64,000 bases of DNA from Actinomycetota bacterium. Lineage in GTDB: Bacteria > Actinomycetota > Actinomycetes > Propionibacteriales > Propionibacteriaceae. The DNA lies in NCBI GenBank assembly GCA_020161015.1, contig JAIUOT010000053.1, positions 1-64,000 on the forward strand, read 5' to 3'. The notes under the pieces were generated by a model, which saw only the letters and a program-made list of their open reading frames with translations, searched no databases and was not told the origin of the DNA. This document shows positions 38,531-47,414 of the stretch, piece after piece (positions within the stretch are counted from its first letter, which is position 1; each line of letters begins with the position of its first letter). The translations under genes were made by a program, and so were the position numbers.

Positions 38531-40393
38531 GTGGAGAACGCCTTCCTCCTGATCGTGCTCGCCGGGGCCGTCCTGGCCGGCTCGGCGCTGGCCGCGCGCC
38601 TGCGCGTCCCCGCCCCGCTGCTGCTGATCGCAGCCGGGGTGGCGGCCAGCTACGTGCCCGGCGTGCCGGAGGTCCAGCTGGCCCCCGAACTGGTGCTGCT
38701 CGGCCTGCTGCCGCCGCTGCTGTACGCCACCGCGATGCAGTCCTCGCTGGTGGACTTCGCGCAGAACCGCCGTTCGATCCTGCTGCTGTCGATCGGGCTG
38801 GTCATCTTCACCACGCTCGGCGTCGGTGTCGTCGTGCACGCCCTGCTGCCCGGGTTGCCGTGGCCGGCGGCGTTCGCGATCGGCGCGGTCGTCGCGCCCC
38901 CCGACGCCGTCGCCGCGACCGCGGTGGCGCGGCGGATCGGGCTCCCCCGCCGGATCGTGACGATCCTGGAGGGCGAGTCGTTGCTCAACGACGCCACCGC
39001 CCTGGTGGCACTGCGGACGGCGATCGCCGCGATCGGCGCCGGGGTGACCGCGCTCGAGGTCGCCGGCGGCTTCGTGCTCGCCGCCGGCGGCGGAGTGCTG
39101 GTCGGCTTCGCCACCTTCGTGGTCGTCGCGTGGCTGCGCCGCCGGATCACCGACCCGGTCTTCGACACCGCCGTGTCCTTCCTCGTGCCGTTCGTGGCCT
39201 ACCTCGCCGCCGAGCAGCTCCACGCGTCCGGCGTGCTGGCCGTGGTGGTGGCGGGCCTCCTGCTCGGCCACAAGGCGCCCCTCATCCAGACCGCGAAGTC
39301 GCGCATCACCGAGCGCACCAACTGGCGCACGATCGCGTTCGTCCTCGAGAACGCGGTGTTCCTGCTCATCGGGCTCCAGGCCCAGTGGATCATCACAGAC
39401 GTGGCCCGCTCGGACGTGCCGCTCGTGCTGGTGGTGGGGGTGTGCCTGGCGACGGTCGCCGCGGTGATCGTGCTGCGGCTGGCGTGGGTGTTCCCCGCCC
39501 GCTACCTGCTGGTGCGGCCGGGCGCCGACCCGGAGACCGGACAGCGGCCGCCGCTGGCCAACACCTTCGTGCTCGGGTGGGCGGGCATGCGCGGCGTGGT
39601 CACGCTGGCCGCGGCGTTCGTGATCCCCGAGGACGTGCCCTACCGCGAGGTCCTGCTCCTGGTGGCCTTCACCGTGGTGGCCGGCACCCTGTTCGTCCAG
39701 GGGCTGTCGCTGCCGTGGCTGGCGCGTCGGCTCCGCGTCCGCCCGCCCGACCCGATGGAGGACGCGCTGGCCCGCGCCACCCTGCTCCAGCAGGCGTCCA
39801 AGGCGGCGGAGAAGCGCCTGGCCGAGCTGGAGTTCGAGGACCCCCACGGCATCGTCGACACGATCCGGCTGCGGAGCGAGCAGCGCAACTTCGCGGCCTG
39901 GGAGCGCCTGGGCACCGCGGCGGACCGCGAGTCGCCCAGCGCCCTGTACGCGCGGATCCGCACCGAGATGCTGGCCGCGGAACGCCGGCGGGTGCTGGAG
40001 ATCAGGGACGCCGGCCAGGTGCCGTCCGAGGTGGTCGCGGAGGTGCTGGCCCAGCTCGACCTCGAGGAGTCGATGATCGACGACGCGAGCGCGGAGACAC
40101 TCGCGCCGCGCGACCCCGCGGCGCACCACCGGGTCGGGGAGGGCTGCGCCGACCTCGACCGCTACCCCGCCGTCGACGAGCCGCCGGCGGAGTCGTGCGC
40201 ACGCTGCGTGGCCGAGGGACTCACCTGGGTGGCGCTGCGGAGGTGCCTGGAGTGCGGGAACGTCGCCTGCTGCGACTCCTCACCCGGACGCCACGCCACC
40301 GCGCACTTCCGCGACACCACGCATCCGGTGATGCAGTCGGCAGAGCCGCGCGAGAACTGGCGCTGGTGCTACCTGCACCACGCCACGGCCTGA
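38531..40393 (+). CDS. CPA1-type Na+/H+ antiporter with UBP-type zinc finger
   Basis: Residues 1-410 form about 12 membrane helices with the CPA1 signature APPDAVAATAV (ion site Asp, about 118-128) and ESLLNDATALV. A soluble region of helices (about 420-530) follows. The last 85 residues are a UBP-type zinc finger: CADLDRYP, CARCVAEG, CLECGNVACCD, RHATAHF, THPV, with WCYLHH at the end. In eukaryotes this finger binds the free C-terminus of ubiquitin; in bacteria its ligand is unknown. AACAAT lies 6 nt before the GTG start. Confidence 0.88.
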   Translation: MENAFLLIVLAGAVLAGSALAARLRVPAPLLLIAAGVAASYVPGVPEVQLAPELVLLGLLPPLLYATAMQSSLVDFAQNRRSILLLSIGLVIFTTLGVGVVVHALLPGLPWPAAFAIGAVVAPPDAVAATAVARRIGLPRRIVTILEGESLLNDATALVALRTAIAAIGAGVTALEVAGGFVLAAGGGVLVGFATFVVVAWLRRRITDPVFDTAVSFLVPFVAYLAAEQLHASGVLAVVVAGLLLGHKAPLIQTAKSRITERTNWRTIAFVLENAVFLLIGLQAQWIITDVARSDVPLVLVVGVCLATVAAVIVLRLAWVFPARYLLVRPGADPETGQRPPLANTFVLGWAGMRGVVTLAAAFVIPEDVPYREVLLLVAFTVVAGTLFVQGLSLPWLARRLRVRPPDPMEDALARATLLQQASKAAEKRLAELEFEDPHGIVDTIRLRSEQRNFAAWERLGTAADRESPSALYARIRTEMLAAERRRVLEIRDAGQVPSEVVAEVLAQLDLEESMIDDASAETLAPRDPAAHHRVGEGCADLDRYPAVDEPPAESCARCVAEGLTWVALRRCLECGNVACCDSSPGRHATAHFRDTTHPVMQSAEPRENWRWCYLHHATA

Positions 40394-40403
40394 GGACGGC
40401 CGC

Positions 40404-40808
40404 TCAGCCGGCCTGGTTGATCCGGACGGTGTTCCCCGCGGGGTCACGGAACGCGCAGTCGCGCGGCCCCCACGGCTGGTCGGCCGGCTCGGCGAGCACC
40501 TCGGCGCCGCCCGCGCGGAGCCGCTCGAAGGTCGCGTCGAGGTCGGCGACCTCGAACACGTGGAACGGGAGCGCGCCCTTGGCGAGCAGCGCGTGCAGCG
40601 CGCTGGCGTCCTCGGGGGAGCGACCGCCGCCCGGTTCGGAGAGCACGAGCTCCGTCCCTCCTCCACCGGGGGCGCCGAGAGTGACCCAGCGGAAGCCGCC
40701 GGAAGCCACGTCGTTGCGCACCTCGAGGCCCAGGCCGTCGGCGTAGAACGCGATGGCGGCGTCCACGTCGTCCACGGTGACCGGTGCGTACTTCAGCGAG
40801 ATGTCCAT
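40404..40808 (-). CDS. VOC-family (glyoxalase/bleomycin-resistance fold) protein
   Basis: The 134-residue protein has two beta-alpha-beta-beta-beta modules: VDDVDAAIAFYADGLGLEV at the start and FRDPAGNTVRINQ at the end, diagnostic of the VOC fold. Such proteins are small metal enzymes or binding proteins; the substrate is not evident. TACGGT (40815-40820) lies 6 nt before the ATG. It follows an AraC-type regulator gene in the same direction, a common pairing that suggests the regulator controls it. Confidence 0.85.
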   Translation of the reverse strand: MDISLKYAPVTVDDVDAAIAFYADGLGLEVRNDVASGGFRWVTLGAPGGGGTELVLSEPGGGRSPEDASALHALLAKGALPFHVFEVADLDATFERLRAGGAEVLAEPADQPWGPRDCAFRDPAGNTVRINQAG

Positions 40809-40846
40809 GCCCCGACCGTAGGCGTCCGGACGCGCACCGCGCTTCT

Positions 40847-41260
40847 TCAATCCTGCTCGATCCGGCCGAATCGGGTCGGGCGCGTCAGGAGCCGGGCCAT
40901 GCACGCGGGCATCGCCTCGCTGGCGGAGTGGTCGCGCGCGCGGTAGGCGCTGGGCGTCTCGCCGACCAGCTGGGTGAAGCTCGAGCTGAACGAGCCCAGC
41001 GAGGTCGCCCCGACCGCCATGCAGGCGTCGGTCACCGAGGCGCCGGCCCGCAGCAACGCCATCGCACGCTCGATGCGGCGGGTCATCAGGTAGCCGTAGG
41101 GCGTCTCCCCGTAGGCGGCCTTGAACTCCCGGGAGAAGTGGGCGGGCGACATCAGCGCCTGGCGGGCCATCGCCGGCACGTCGAGCGGACGCGCGTACTC
41201 CCGGTCGATCAGGTCGCGCGCGCGGCGCAGGTGCGCCAGTGACGCAGGGCTGGAGGACAT
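40847..41260 (-). CDS. AraC-family regulator consisting of the DNA-binding domain
   Basis: The 137-residue protein holds both AraC helix-turn-helix units (LDVPAMARQALMSPAHFSREFKAAYGETPYGYL and VTDACMAVGATSLGSFSSSFTQLVGETP) and no separate ligand domain. It probably regulates the adjacent VOC gene. TAGAGT (41268-41273) stands 7 nt before the ATG, overlapping the 3' end of the fructosamine-kinase-like gene, so it has its own leaderless promoter. Confidence 0.86.
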   Translation of the reverse strand: MSSSPASLAHLRRARDLIDREYARPLDVPAMARQALMSPAHFSREFKAAYGETPYGYLMTRRIERAMALLRAGASVTDACMAVGATSLGSFSSSFTQLVGETPSAYRARDHSASEAMPACMARLLTRPTRFGRIEQD

Positions 41261-41270
41261 CGTCCGCACT

Positions 41271-42086
41271 CTAGGCCGCGCGGGGGCCACCCGTGTAGCG
41301 CCGGGCCACGGAAAGCGCCCGCGCGCCGTACCCGCCGCCGAACAGCAACGCGTGGAACATCAGGGGCGAGAGGGCGTGCAGGGCGAGCCGGTCGCGCCAC
41401 CCGTCCGCCAGCGGGGACGCCTCGTCGTACCCGGCGAACACGTGGTCCAGGTGCGCCAGCCCGAAGAGGGCCAGCATGCCCAGGTCGCTCTCCGCGTGGT
41501 CGCCGCGCGCCATCGGGTCGACCAGCACCGCGCCGGTGCGCCCGCCGTCCCACAGCACATTGCCCGCCCAGAGGTCGCCGTGGACGCGCGCCACTCCACG
41601 GCGTACCAGTGCGGGCTGCGGGGCGTCGTGGACGCCGTCGGCCAGGCGTTCGCACAACCGGTCGTAGACCGCGGCGCCGGCCGGGTCGAGCTGCCCGGCG
41701 TCGCGGAGCCGCCGGGCGAACACCGCGATCCGGTGCCACGCGTAGAAGCTGCCCCAGGAGTGCGGCCCGTCCGGCTCGGCGAGCAGGTAGGGCTGCCGGG
41801 AGCGTCCCATCGTCGTGCCGCCCGGCCAGCCGTCGGGCGGGCAGCCGAACCAGGACGCCCCGGCGGCGTGGGTGCGGGCCAGGGAGGCACCCCGGCGGCG
41901 CGCGTCCCCGACACCCGGGTCGACCTCGCGCACGTGCTCGATCTCCAGGCGCGTCCGGGTCGCCGCCACCACGGCGGCGATGCGGGTGCCGCCGTCCGGC
42001 TCCGCCCCGGCCAGCCACCGCAGGCCGGCGGCCTCCTGGTCGAGGCGCTCGAGCTCCCCGTCCGCGGTCTTGACGAAGGTCGGCAC
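41271..42086 (-). CDS. Fructosamine kinase-family protein
   Basis: The 271-residue protein has an aminoglycoside-phosphotransferase-like kinase fold: catalytic loop RVHGDLWAGNVLW (about 168-180) and metal site LVDPMARGDHAESDLGML. Fructosamine and ketosamine kinases phosphorylate sugar adducts on proteins to reverse glycation. N-terminal lysine in TFVKTADG may be the ATP anchor. GTG start at 42086 has TAGTCT (42093-42098) 6 nt upstream and no SD. Confidence 0.85.
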   Translation of the reverse strand: MPTFVKTADGELERLDQEAAGLRWLAGAEPDGGTRIAAVVAATRTRLEIEHVREVDPGVGDARRRGASLARTHAAGASWFGCPPDGWPGGTTMGRSRQPYLLAEPDGPHSWGSFYAWHRIAVFARRLRDAGQLDPAGAAVYDRLCERLADGVHDAPQPALVRRGVARVHGDLWAGNVLWDGGRTGAVLVDPMARGDHAESDLGMLALFGLAHLDHVFAGYDEASPLADGWRDRLALHALSPLMFHALLFGGGYGARALSVARRYTGGPRAA

Positions 42087-42108
42087 CCCGCCAGACTACG
42101 GGGGGCGC

Positions 42109-43341
42109 TCAGCCCAGTGCCCAGCCGAAGGGACCCACGCCCAGAGGGCCGTGCGTCCCGGGCAGCTCGACCGGCGCCTCCGAGAGGTTCAGGGCGAGGG
42201 TGAGGCGCTGGTCGCCGCCGGCGAGCTCGATCGTCATCGTGTCGTTGGTGACCACCCTCACCGTCGGCGCGGCCGACACCAGCCACGGGTGGTTGCGCCG
42301 CAGCGCGACCAGTCGCTGGTAGAGCTCGTGGACGTCGCGCCCGAACGGCGCGAGCCCCGACGGGTCGGCCGGGAAGGGTGGCCGCACCGCGTCGTCGCCG
42401 CGCGGGCCGTCGGTCTTCTCGCCGGTGAACCCCTGCTCGTCCCCGGCGTAGATGGACGGGACGCCCGGCAGCAGGAGCAGCAGGGCCGTCGCCAGCGGCA
42501 GGGCACGCGGGTCGGTGAGCTTCGTCGCGATCCGGGTGACGTCGTGGTTGCTGATGAAGGTCAGCGGCCGGAAGGAGGCGCCGAAGGCGGCGTGCCGTCC
42601 CAGCGTCCAGGCCAGTTCGTGCAGGTTGTGGTCGTTCAGCGAGCTCCAGGTGGCCTTCCACAGCTCGTACTGGGTGACCGAGTCGACGCCGGAGCGGGCG
42701 ACGAAGTCTGCGTAGTCGCCGTGGATGACCTCGGCCAGCAGCCACGCGTCCGGATGGGCCGCCCGGACGCGGTCGACGATCGGGCGCCACGCGTCCGGCC
42801 CCGGGGCGTAGGCCGCGTCGAGGCGCCAGCCGTCCACGCCCCGGTCGAGCCAGTGGGTCATCACGGAGACCACGTAGTCCTGGACGGGTGGGTGCGCGAG
42901 GTCGAGTTCGACCAGGTCGAGGTTGCCCTCGAACCCGCGCGGGTAGTCGCCGACCCAGCGGATCCACGCGCCGTCCGCCGACGCCGGTCCCCCGGCGAGC
43001 GCCCGCCGCACGATCTGGTGGCCGGCGCCGACGTGGTTGAACACCCCGTCCAGCAGCACGCGGACGCCGCGCTCGCGCGCCCTCGCGACAAGGTCGTCGA
43101 AGTCGGCGTCGTCGCCCAGTCGCGGGTCGATGCGGAAGTGGTCGAGGGTGTCGTAGCCGTGGGACGCGGACGCGAACACGGGCGCCATCAGCAGCCCGTT
43201 GGCCCCCAGTTCGACGACGTAGTCGAGCCAGTTCGCGATCCGGCCGAGCCGGTGCTCGGTGTGGTCGATCGCCGTGCGCTCGGCGTCCACGAAGCCCAGG
43301 GGGTAGCAGTGCCACCAGATGACGGAGTCGGCCCAGCCCAT
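42109..43341 (-). CDS. Glycoside hydrolase family 13 (alpha-amylase family)
   Basis: This 410-residue enzyme has the GH13 barrel with region I LLDGVFNHVG, region II GWRLDAAY (nucleophile Asp), region III LLAEVIHG (acid Glu) and region IV FISNHDVTR (Asp). The C-terminal beta domain is short. No signal peptide, so it acts on intracellular maltodextrins or alpha-glucosides. It is divergent from a TetR gene with inverted repeats between them, so local repression is likely. Confidence 0.88.
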   Translation of the reverse strand: MGWADSVIWWHCYPLGFVDAERTAIDHTEHRLGRIANWLDYVVELGANGLLMAPVFASASHGYDTLDHFRIDPRLGDDADFDDLVARARERGVRVLLDGVFNHVGAGHQIVRRALAGGPASADGAWIRWVGDYPRGFEGNLDLVELDLAHPPVQDYVVSVMTHWLDRGVDGWRLDAAYAPGPDAWRPIVDRVRAAHPDAWLLAEVIHGDYADFVARSGVDSVTQYELWKATWSSLNDHNLHELAWTLGRHAAFGASFRPLTFISNHDVTRIATKLTDPRALPLATALLLLLPGVPSIYAGDEQGFTGEKTDGPRGDDAVRPPFPADPSGLAPFGRDVHELYQRLVALRRNHPWLVSAAPTVRVVTNDTMTIELAGGDQRLTLALNLSEAPVELPGTHGPLGVGPFGWALG

Positions 43342-43372
43342 CGGTCCTCCTAGTGAGTAATCCTCAATACAG

Positions 43373-43393
43373 TTAGTGACTGTAGCTCACTAA
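43373..43393. promoter_or_regulatory. TetR-type operator between GH13 and tetR
   Basis: TTAGTGA (43373-43379) and TCACTAA (43387-43393) form a perfect 7 bp dyad with a 7 bp spacer. A related half-site TAGTGAGTAA lies about 20 bp away at 43351-43360, near the GH13 start. The site is 4 bp before the TAGGCT -10 element of tetR. Confidence 0.65.
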
Positions 43394-43409
43394 GCGCTAG
43401 GCTGTCCAC

Positions 43410-44030
43410 ATGCGCTCCCCCGACCGTCGTGCCCGGCAACGGCTCAGTCCGCAGGAACGCACGGACGCGATCCTCGCCGCGGCCACGTCTGCGTTCACCT
43501 CAGCCACCTACGACGAGGTGTCCGTTGCCGCCGTCGCGCACGCGGCCGGCGCGTCCGAGGCCCTGGTCTACAAGTACTTCGACAACAAGGCCGGGCTGTA
43601 CACCGCCGTCGTCCGTGACCAGCTCGAGCGGCTCGCCCGCCGCCAGCGGGAGGTGGTCGACCAGCTGCCGTCCCACACCTCGGCCCGCGACCAGGTGCGG
43701 GTCAGCATCGAGGCCGTCCTCGACCACGTGAAGGGCCTCGGCGTCGCCTGGGCGTCCCCCTTCTTCACCGCCGCGTCTGAACCGTCCGGGGTGGAGGACC
43801 TGCGCCGCACCTACCGCAGCCACCTCGTCGACGGGCTCGTCTCGCAGCTGCACAACCCCCACGAGCGCCGCGCCCAGTTGGCCATCCTCGGCTTCCTCGG
43901 GTTCCTCGGGGCTGCGGCCCAGCAGTGGGCGTCCGACGGCTGCCCCGACAACGACCGCGCGCCGCTGGTCGAGTCCGCGCTCGGCTCCCTCGAGGGTGCG
44001 CTGGGCGACTGGGGGTCGCTGCGCCACTGA
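43410..44030 (+). CDS. TetR-family transcriptional regulator
   Basis: The 206-residue repressor has an N-terminal helix-turn-helix (ERTDAILAAATSAFTSATYDEVSVAAVAHAAGASEALVYKYFDNKAGLY, split here by family pattern) and a helical ligand domain. The ligand is unknown. The gene is divergent from GH13 with a dyad operator between. TAGGCT (43398-43403) lies 6 nt before the ATG, identical in layout to the MerR gene, indicating leaderless translation. Confidence 0.88.
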   Translation: MRSPDRRARQRLSPQERTDAILAAATSAFTSATYDEVSVAAVAHAAGASEALVYKYFDNKAGLYTAVVRDQLERLARRQREVVDQLPSHTSARDQVRVSIEAVLDHVKGLGVAWASPFFTAASEPSGVEDLRRTYRSHLVDGLVSQLHNPHERRAQLAILGFLGFLGAAAQQWASDGCPDNDRAPLVESALGSLEGALGDWGSLRH

Positions 44031-44098
44031 GGCCGTTCCCTGCGGTGAGTTCGGTCAGCGGCGATGGGCGCCGTCGAGTGCGTCTACCGTTGGGTCAC

Positions 44099-45469
44099 GT
44101 GGAAACCCAGCCCGAGGCCGACTTCGACGAGCACGAGCACGAGGACGCCCTGGAGCCGCGGCACCTGATCCGCCGTTCCAACGTCGTGCTGCGCGCGGGC
44201 ATCATGATGCTCGGCGCCGGCACCTCCGGCCTGCGGGTCCGCGAGGTGATGCGGGCGGTGGCCCGCACCGTCGGCATCGGCCGCATCCGCGCGCAGGTGA
44301 CCTTCACCGACATCGTGCTCACCGTGCAGCGCCGCGGCATCTTCCGCACCCAGGTGGCCGAGATCAGCGCCCCCGGCGTGAACGCCCACCGGATCGCGAT
44401 GCTGAAGGACTTCGCCCAGAACCTGCCCGAGCGCGCCACCGTCGCAGAGGTGGACGCCATGCTCGACCGCATCGAGCGGACCCCGCGCCTGTACCCGACC
44501 TGGCTGCTGGTGCTGCTCGTCGCTGTGGCGTGCGGCTCGGTCACCGTCCTCACCAACGGGTCGTGGCGCGAGGTCGCCGCGGTGCTGCCCGCGTCCGGCC
44601 TCGCCTACTGGCTGCACCGCACCCTGAGCGGCTTCCAGCTCAACCACCTCGCCGTCGTGCTGACCTCGGCCGCGACGGCGACGGGGCTGTACCTGGCCTT
44701 CACCCGGCTGCTGGAACTCGTCCTCGGCGGGCCGTCCCCCCGGATGGCCGCGGGACTGGTCTGCGCCGCGATCTTCCTGATCCCCGGTTTCCCGCTCGTC
44801 ACCGCAGGCCTCGACCTGACCCGCATCGACCTGCTCGCCGGACTCCCGCGGCTCACCTACGCGGCGATGGTCCTGCTCGCGATCACCATCGGCGTGTGGA
44901 CGATGGTGACGCTCAGCGGCGCGTCCCCCGACCTGGTGCCGCCGCTGGACGCACCGCCCGGCGTGGTGTGGACGGCGCTGCTGCTGGCCAGCTTCTTCGC
45001 CGTCTTCGGCTGGGCGATGATGTTCAACTCGCCGTGGCGGATGGCGGTCGCGTCCGGGGTGGCGGCCCTGCTGGGCAACGTCCCGCGGCTGCTGATGCTG
45101 CAGGCGGGCGTGAAGGCGCACGTCGCGACGTTCGTCGGCACCTTCCTGATGGGCCTGCTGTGCGCGCTCGCCGCGCGGCTCTTCGACATGGAGAAGATCA
45201 TCATGACGGTGCCCACCGTGCTGGTGTCGATCCCCGGTTCCGCGGCGCTGCGGACGCTGATCTACTTCGACCAGGCCGACGTCGTGCAGGCGATGCAGAA
45301 CGGCGTCGCCACCGTCCTCGCCGCGATCGCGATGGTCGCCGGCCTCGCCGGCGCCCGCATGCTCACCGATCCCGAGTGGGCCTTCACCCGCTCGGACCCG
45401 CCCACCGCCTGGCACCTCATGGGACGCATGTTCAACCGCAACCGGTCCCACCGCCGCTCCGCCGCCTGA
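44099..45469 (+). CDS. Threonine/serine exporter family (ThrE/DUF1212) membrane protein
   Basis: The 456-residue protein has an N-terminal soluble region with a family-typical GAGTSGLRVREVMRAVARTVG segment and about ten membrane helices in two sets, matching ThrE domain 1 and the ThrE_2 domain (SFFAVFGWAMMFN...VPTVLVSIPGSAAL). C. glutamicum ThrE exports threonine and serine by proton motive force. GTG at 44099 is preferred because TACCGT lies 8 nt upstream and the sequence from there is family-like. The downstream gap holds two palindromic repeats. Confidence 0.82.
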   Translation: METQPEADFDEHEHEDALEPRHLIRRSNVVLRAGIMMLGAGTSGLRVREVMRAVARTVGIGRIRAQVTFTDIVLTVQRRGIFRTQVAEISAPGVNAHRIAMLKDFAQNLPERATVAEVDAMLDRIERTPRLYPTWLLVLLVAVACGSVTVLTNGSWREVAAVLPASGLAYWLHRTLSGFQLNHLAVVLTSAATATGLYLAFTRLLELVLGGPSPRMAAGLVCAAIFLIPGFPLVTAGLDLTRIDLLAGLPRLTYAAMVLLAITIGVWTMVTLSGASPDLVPPLDAPPGVVWTALLLASFFAVFGWAMMFNSPWRMAVASGVAALLGNVPRLLMLQAGVKAHVATFVGTFLMGLLCALAARLFDMEKIIMTVPTVLVSIPGSAALRTLIYFDQADVVQAMQNGVATVLAAIAMVAGLAGARMLTDPEWAFTRSDPPTAWHLMGRMFNRNRSHRRSAA

Positions 45470-45533
45470 CCGCGTCCGCGTCCCCCCTTTCCCGCCCCCG
45501 TCCGCGCCCCCCGTCCGCGCCACCCCCGTCCGC

Positions 45534-45599
45534 GTTCGCTGCCGAAAGCAACCCCCGCTACCGGAATTCCGGCGGCAGGAGTTGCACTCGGGAGCGAAC
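45534..45599. repeat. Dispersed palindromic repeat, copy C
   Basis: A 66 bp near-palindrome GTTCGCTG...GCGAAC with the core CCGGAATTCCGG. The right flank, starting GCCGCGGGTGGGACAG, is shared with copy D for about 50 bp, so the repeating unit is longer than the palindrome. It lies between the convergent ThrE and MBL genes (45470-45905), where I see no gene. Confidence 0.85.
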
Positions 45600-45770
45600 G
45601 CCGCGGGTGGGACAGCTGGGACGGGGGACGCGTCCCGGGTGGGAGGGGCCGGACGGGGGACGCGCCCCGGGCGGGACGGGCCGGACGGGTCACGAGCGCG
45701 AACCGGCGACGGGACGCGGGCCAGCAGGTCACCCGCGCGCCACCGGCGTCCGCGCCCCACCCCCGTCCGC

Positions 45771-45836
45771 GTTCGCTGCCGAGTGCAACCCTCGCTACCG
45801 GAATTCCGGCGGCAGGAGTTGCACTCGGGAGCGAAC
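45771..45836. repeat. Dispersed palindromic repeat, copy D
   Basis: A 66 bp copy that differs from copy C at only a few positions, with arms CGAGTGCAAC and GTTGCACTCG pairing perfectly around a less regular middle and the core CCGGAATTCCGG. It is the best palindrome of the four copies. Confidence 0.87.
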
Positions 45837-45905
45837 GCCGCGGGTGGGACAGGTGGGACGGGGGGCGCGTCCCGGGTGGGACGGGGGCGGGCCAGCGCGG
45901 GCGGG

Positions 45906-46550
45906 TCACCAGCCGCGGGCGCGCCAGTGGTCCAGGTGGAGGCGCTCGGCGCCCAGGGTGGTGGGACGGCCGTGGCCGGGCCAGACCACCGTGTCATCGG
46001 GGAAGACGGAGAAGACCCGCTCGACCACGTCGTCGAGGAGGGAACGGAAGTCGCGCTCGTTGCGGGTACGGCCGACGCCGCCGGGGAACAGCGCGTCGCC
46101 GGTGAAAAGGTGCGTCGGTGACCCCGGGCGGGAGCAGGCGAGGGCGACCGAGCCGGGCGTGTGGCCACGCAGGCCGATCACCTCGAGATCCACTCCGCCG
46201 AGCGCGATCACCTCGCCGTTGCGCAGCGGACGCGTGATCTCCACGCCGGTGGACCCGGTGATCGCCTCCGCGTCGTCCTCCCCGGCCAGGGTCGCGGCCT
46301 CCGGATGGGCGCGGACGACGGCGGCGAGCGCCCCGAGGTGGTCTCGGTGGCTGTGCGTGGTCAGCACGTGGTCGAGCCGGGACGGCCCGTCCGCGCCCAC
46401 GGCAAGGAGGCCCTCGATGGCGTCGGGGTCGGCGGCCGCGTCGACCAGGAGCCGCTCACCCGTGGTGGCGGTGAGCAGGTAGACGTTGTTGTCCATGTGG
46501 CCGACGGCGATGGTACGGACGACCACGCCGGGGACGGCGAAGCTCTCCAT
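45906..46550 (-). CDS. MBL-fold metal-dependent hydrolase (glyoxalase II-like)
   Basis: The 214-residue protein has the metallo-beta-lactamase metal motif THSHRDHLG (about 64-72), a later His in GLRGHTPGS, the Asp of FTGDALF, and a terminal GHG. It resembles glyoxalase II and persulfide dioxygenase-like hydrolases. Its substrate is unknown. The ATG at 46550 follows GGAGG; an in-frame ATG 18 nt upstream is less well placed. Confidence 0.87.
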   Translation of the reverse strand: MESFAVPGVVVRTIAVGHMDNNVYLLTATTGERLLVDAAADPDAIEGLLAVGADGPSRLDHVLTTHSHRDHLGALAAVVRAHPEAATLAGEDDAEAITGSTGVEITRPLRNGEVIALGGVDLEVIGLRGHTPGSVALACSRPGSPTHLFTGDALFPGGVGRTRNERDFRSLLDDVVERVFSVFPDDTVVWPGHGRPTTLGAERLHLDHWRARGW

Positions 46551-46619
46551 GAGTCCTCCCGCCTCCATGCAAGCACACCCGCCCCCCGCCGGAGGGGCGA
46601 ACGAACAGGACAGCGGGGC

Positions 46620-47288
46620 TCAGCGCAGGTCGGGGCCCGGGGGCAGCTCCGGAGGGGTTTCGCCCCGTCGCAGGGCGGCGCGGGCCTGGTAGCGGTCGGC
46701 CCTCCGCTGGTCGCGACCGGCCTTCCGCTCGTCCCTGAGCGCCCGGTGCCCGTCGCGGGCGGCGCGGTACTCGGCACGCCGCGCAGCGCGCCCGGCGTCC
46801 TCGGTGCCGGAGCCGCCGTAGAGCAGCGCGATCACCACCGGGATGCCCGTGCCGAGCATCGGCCACATCGGCCAGTAGTAGAGCAGTTGCCCGGTGGTCA
46901 GCACGGTCATCAGCCAGATGGCGTTGAACATCAGTGCCAGGCCCGCCCAGCCGGCGACACCGGCCCGCAGGAACCGGTTCTGCCCCCGCCCGGACGGGGC
47001 GGCCACGGCGTGCGCGACCATCACGTCCGCCACCTGGGGCGCCAGCTCGCCCAGCGTGCGTGACCGCGACACCGCGAGCGCCCGGGCGTCGTGCTCGGCC
47101 TGGTCGAGTCGACCCTCCGCACGGGCCTGCGAGAGCAGCAGGGACGCGAAGTCCCGGTCGGCGTCCGAGGCCCGAAGCGGCTGGTTCGCCGGAACCCGCG
47201 GGTCGGCGCTGAAACCGGCCCAGGATGCGCTGACCGGCGCCACCGGCCGTTCCGGAAGCGGTTGGGGCAGGTTCTCCCACTGGGACAT
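46620..47288 (-). CDS. DUF1707 domain membrane protein
   Basis: The 222-residue protein has an N-terminal DUF1707 domain (LRASDADRDFASLLLSQARAEGRLDQAEHDARALAVSRSRTLGEL, pattern about 38-82), two hydrophobic helices (about 112-160) and a basic, Ala/Arg-rich C-terminal tail. DUF1707 is a small helical domain common in actinobacterial membrane proteins with no agreed function. GGAGG precedes the ATG. Confidence 0.78.
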   Translation of the reverse strand: MSQWENLPQPLPERPVAPVSASWAGFSADPRVPANQPLRASDADRDFASLLLSQARAEGRLDQAEHDARALAVSRSRTLGELAPQVADVMVAHAVAAPSGRGQNRFLRAGVAGWAGLALMFNAIWLMTVLTTGQLLYYWPMWPMLGTGIPVVIALLYGGSGTEDAGRAARRAEYRAARDGHRALRDERKAGRDQRRADRYQARAALRRGETPPELPPGPDLR

Positions 47289-47414
47289 TCGCGACACCTC
47301 CAGGCGGAACGCTACGCCCCGCGCGGGCACCGCGGGCAGGTGCCCGCGCCCCGGCCGGACGCCGCCCCGCCGCGCCAGCGGCGGCATGCGTCATGCTTGG
47401 GTCAGGAGGTGGCG

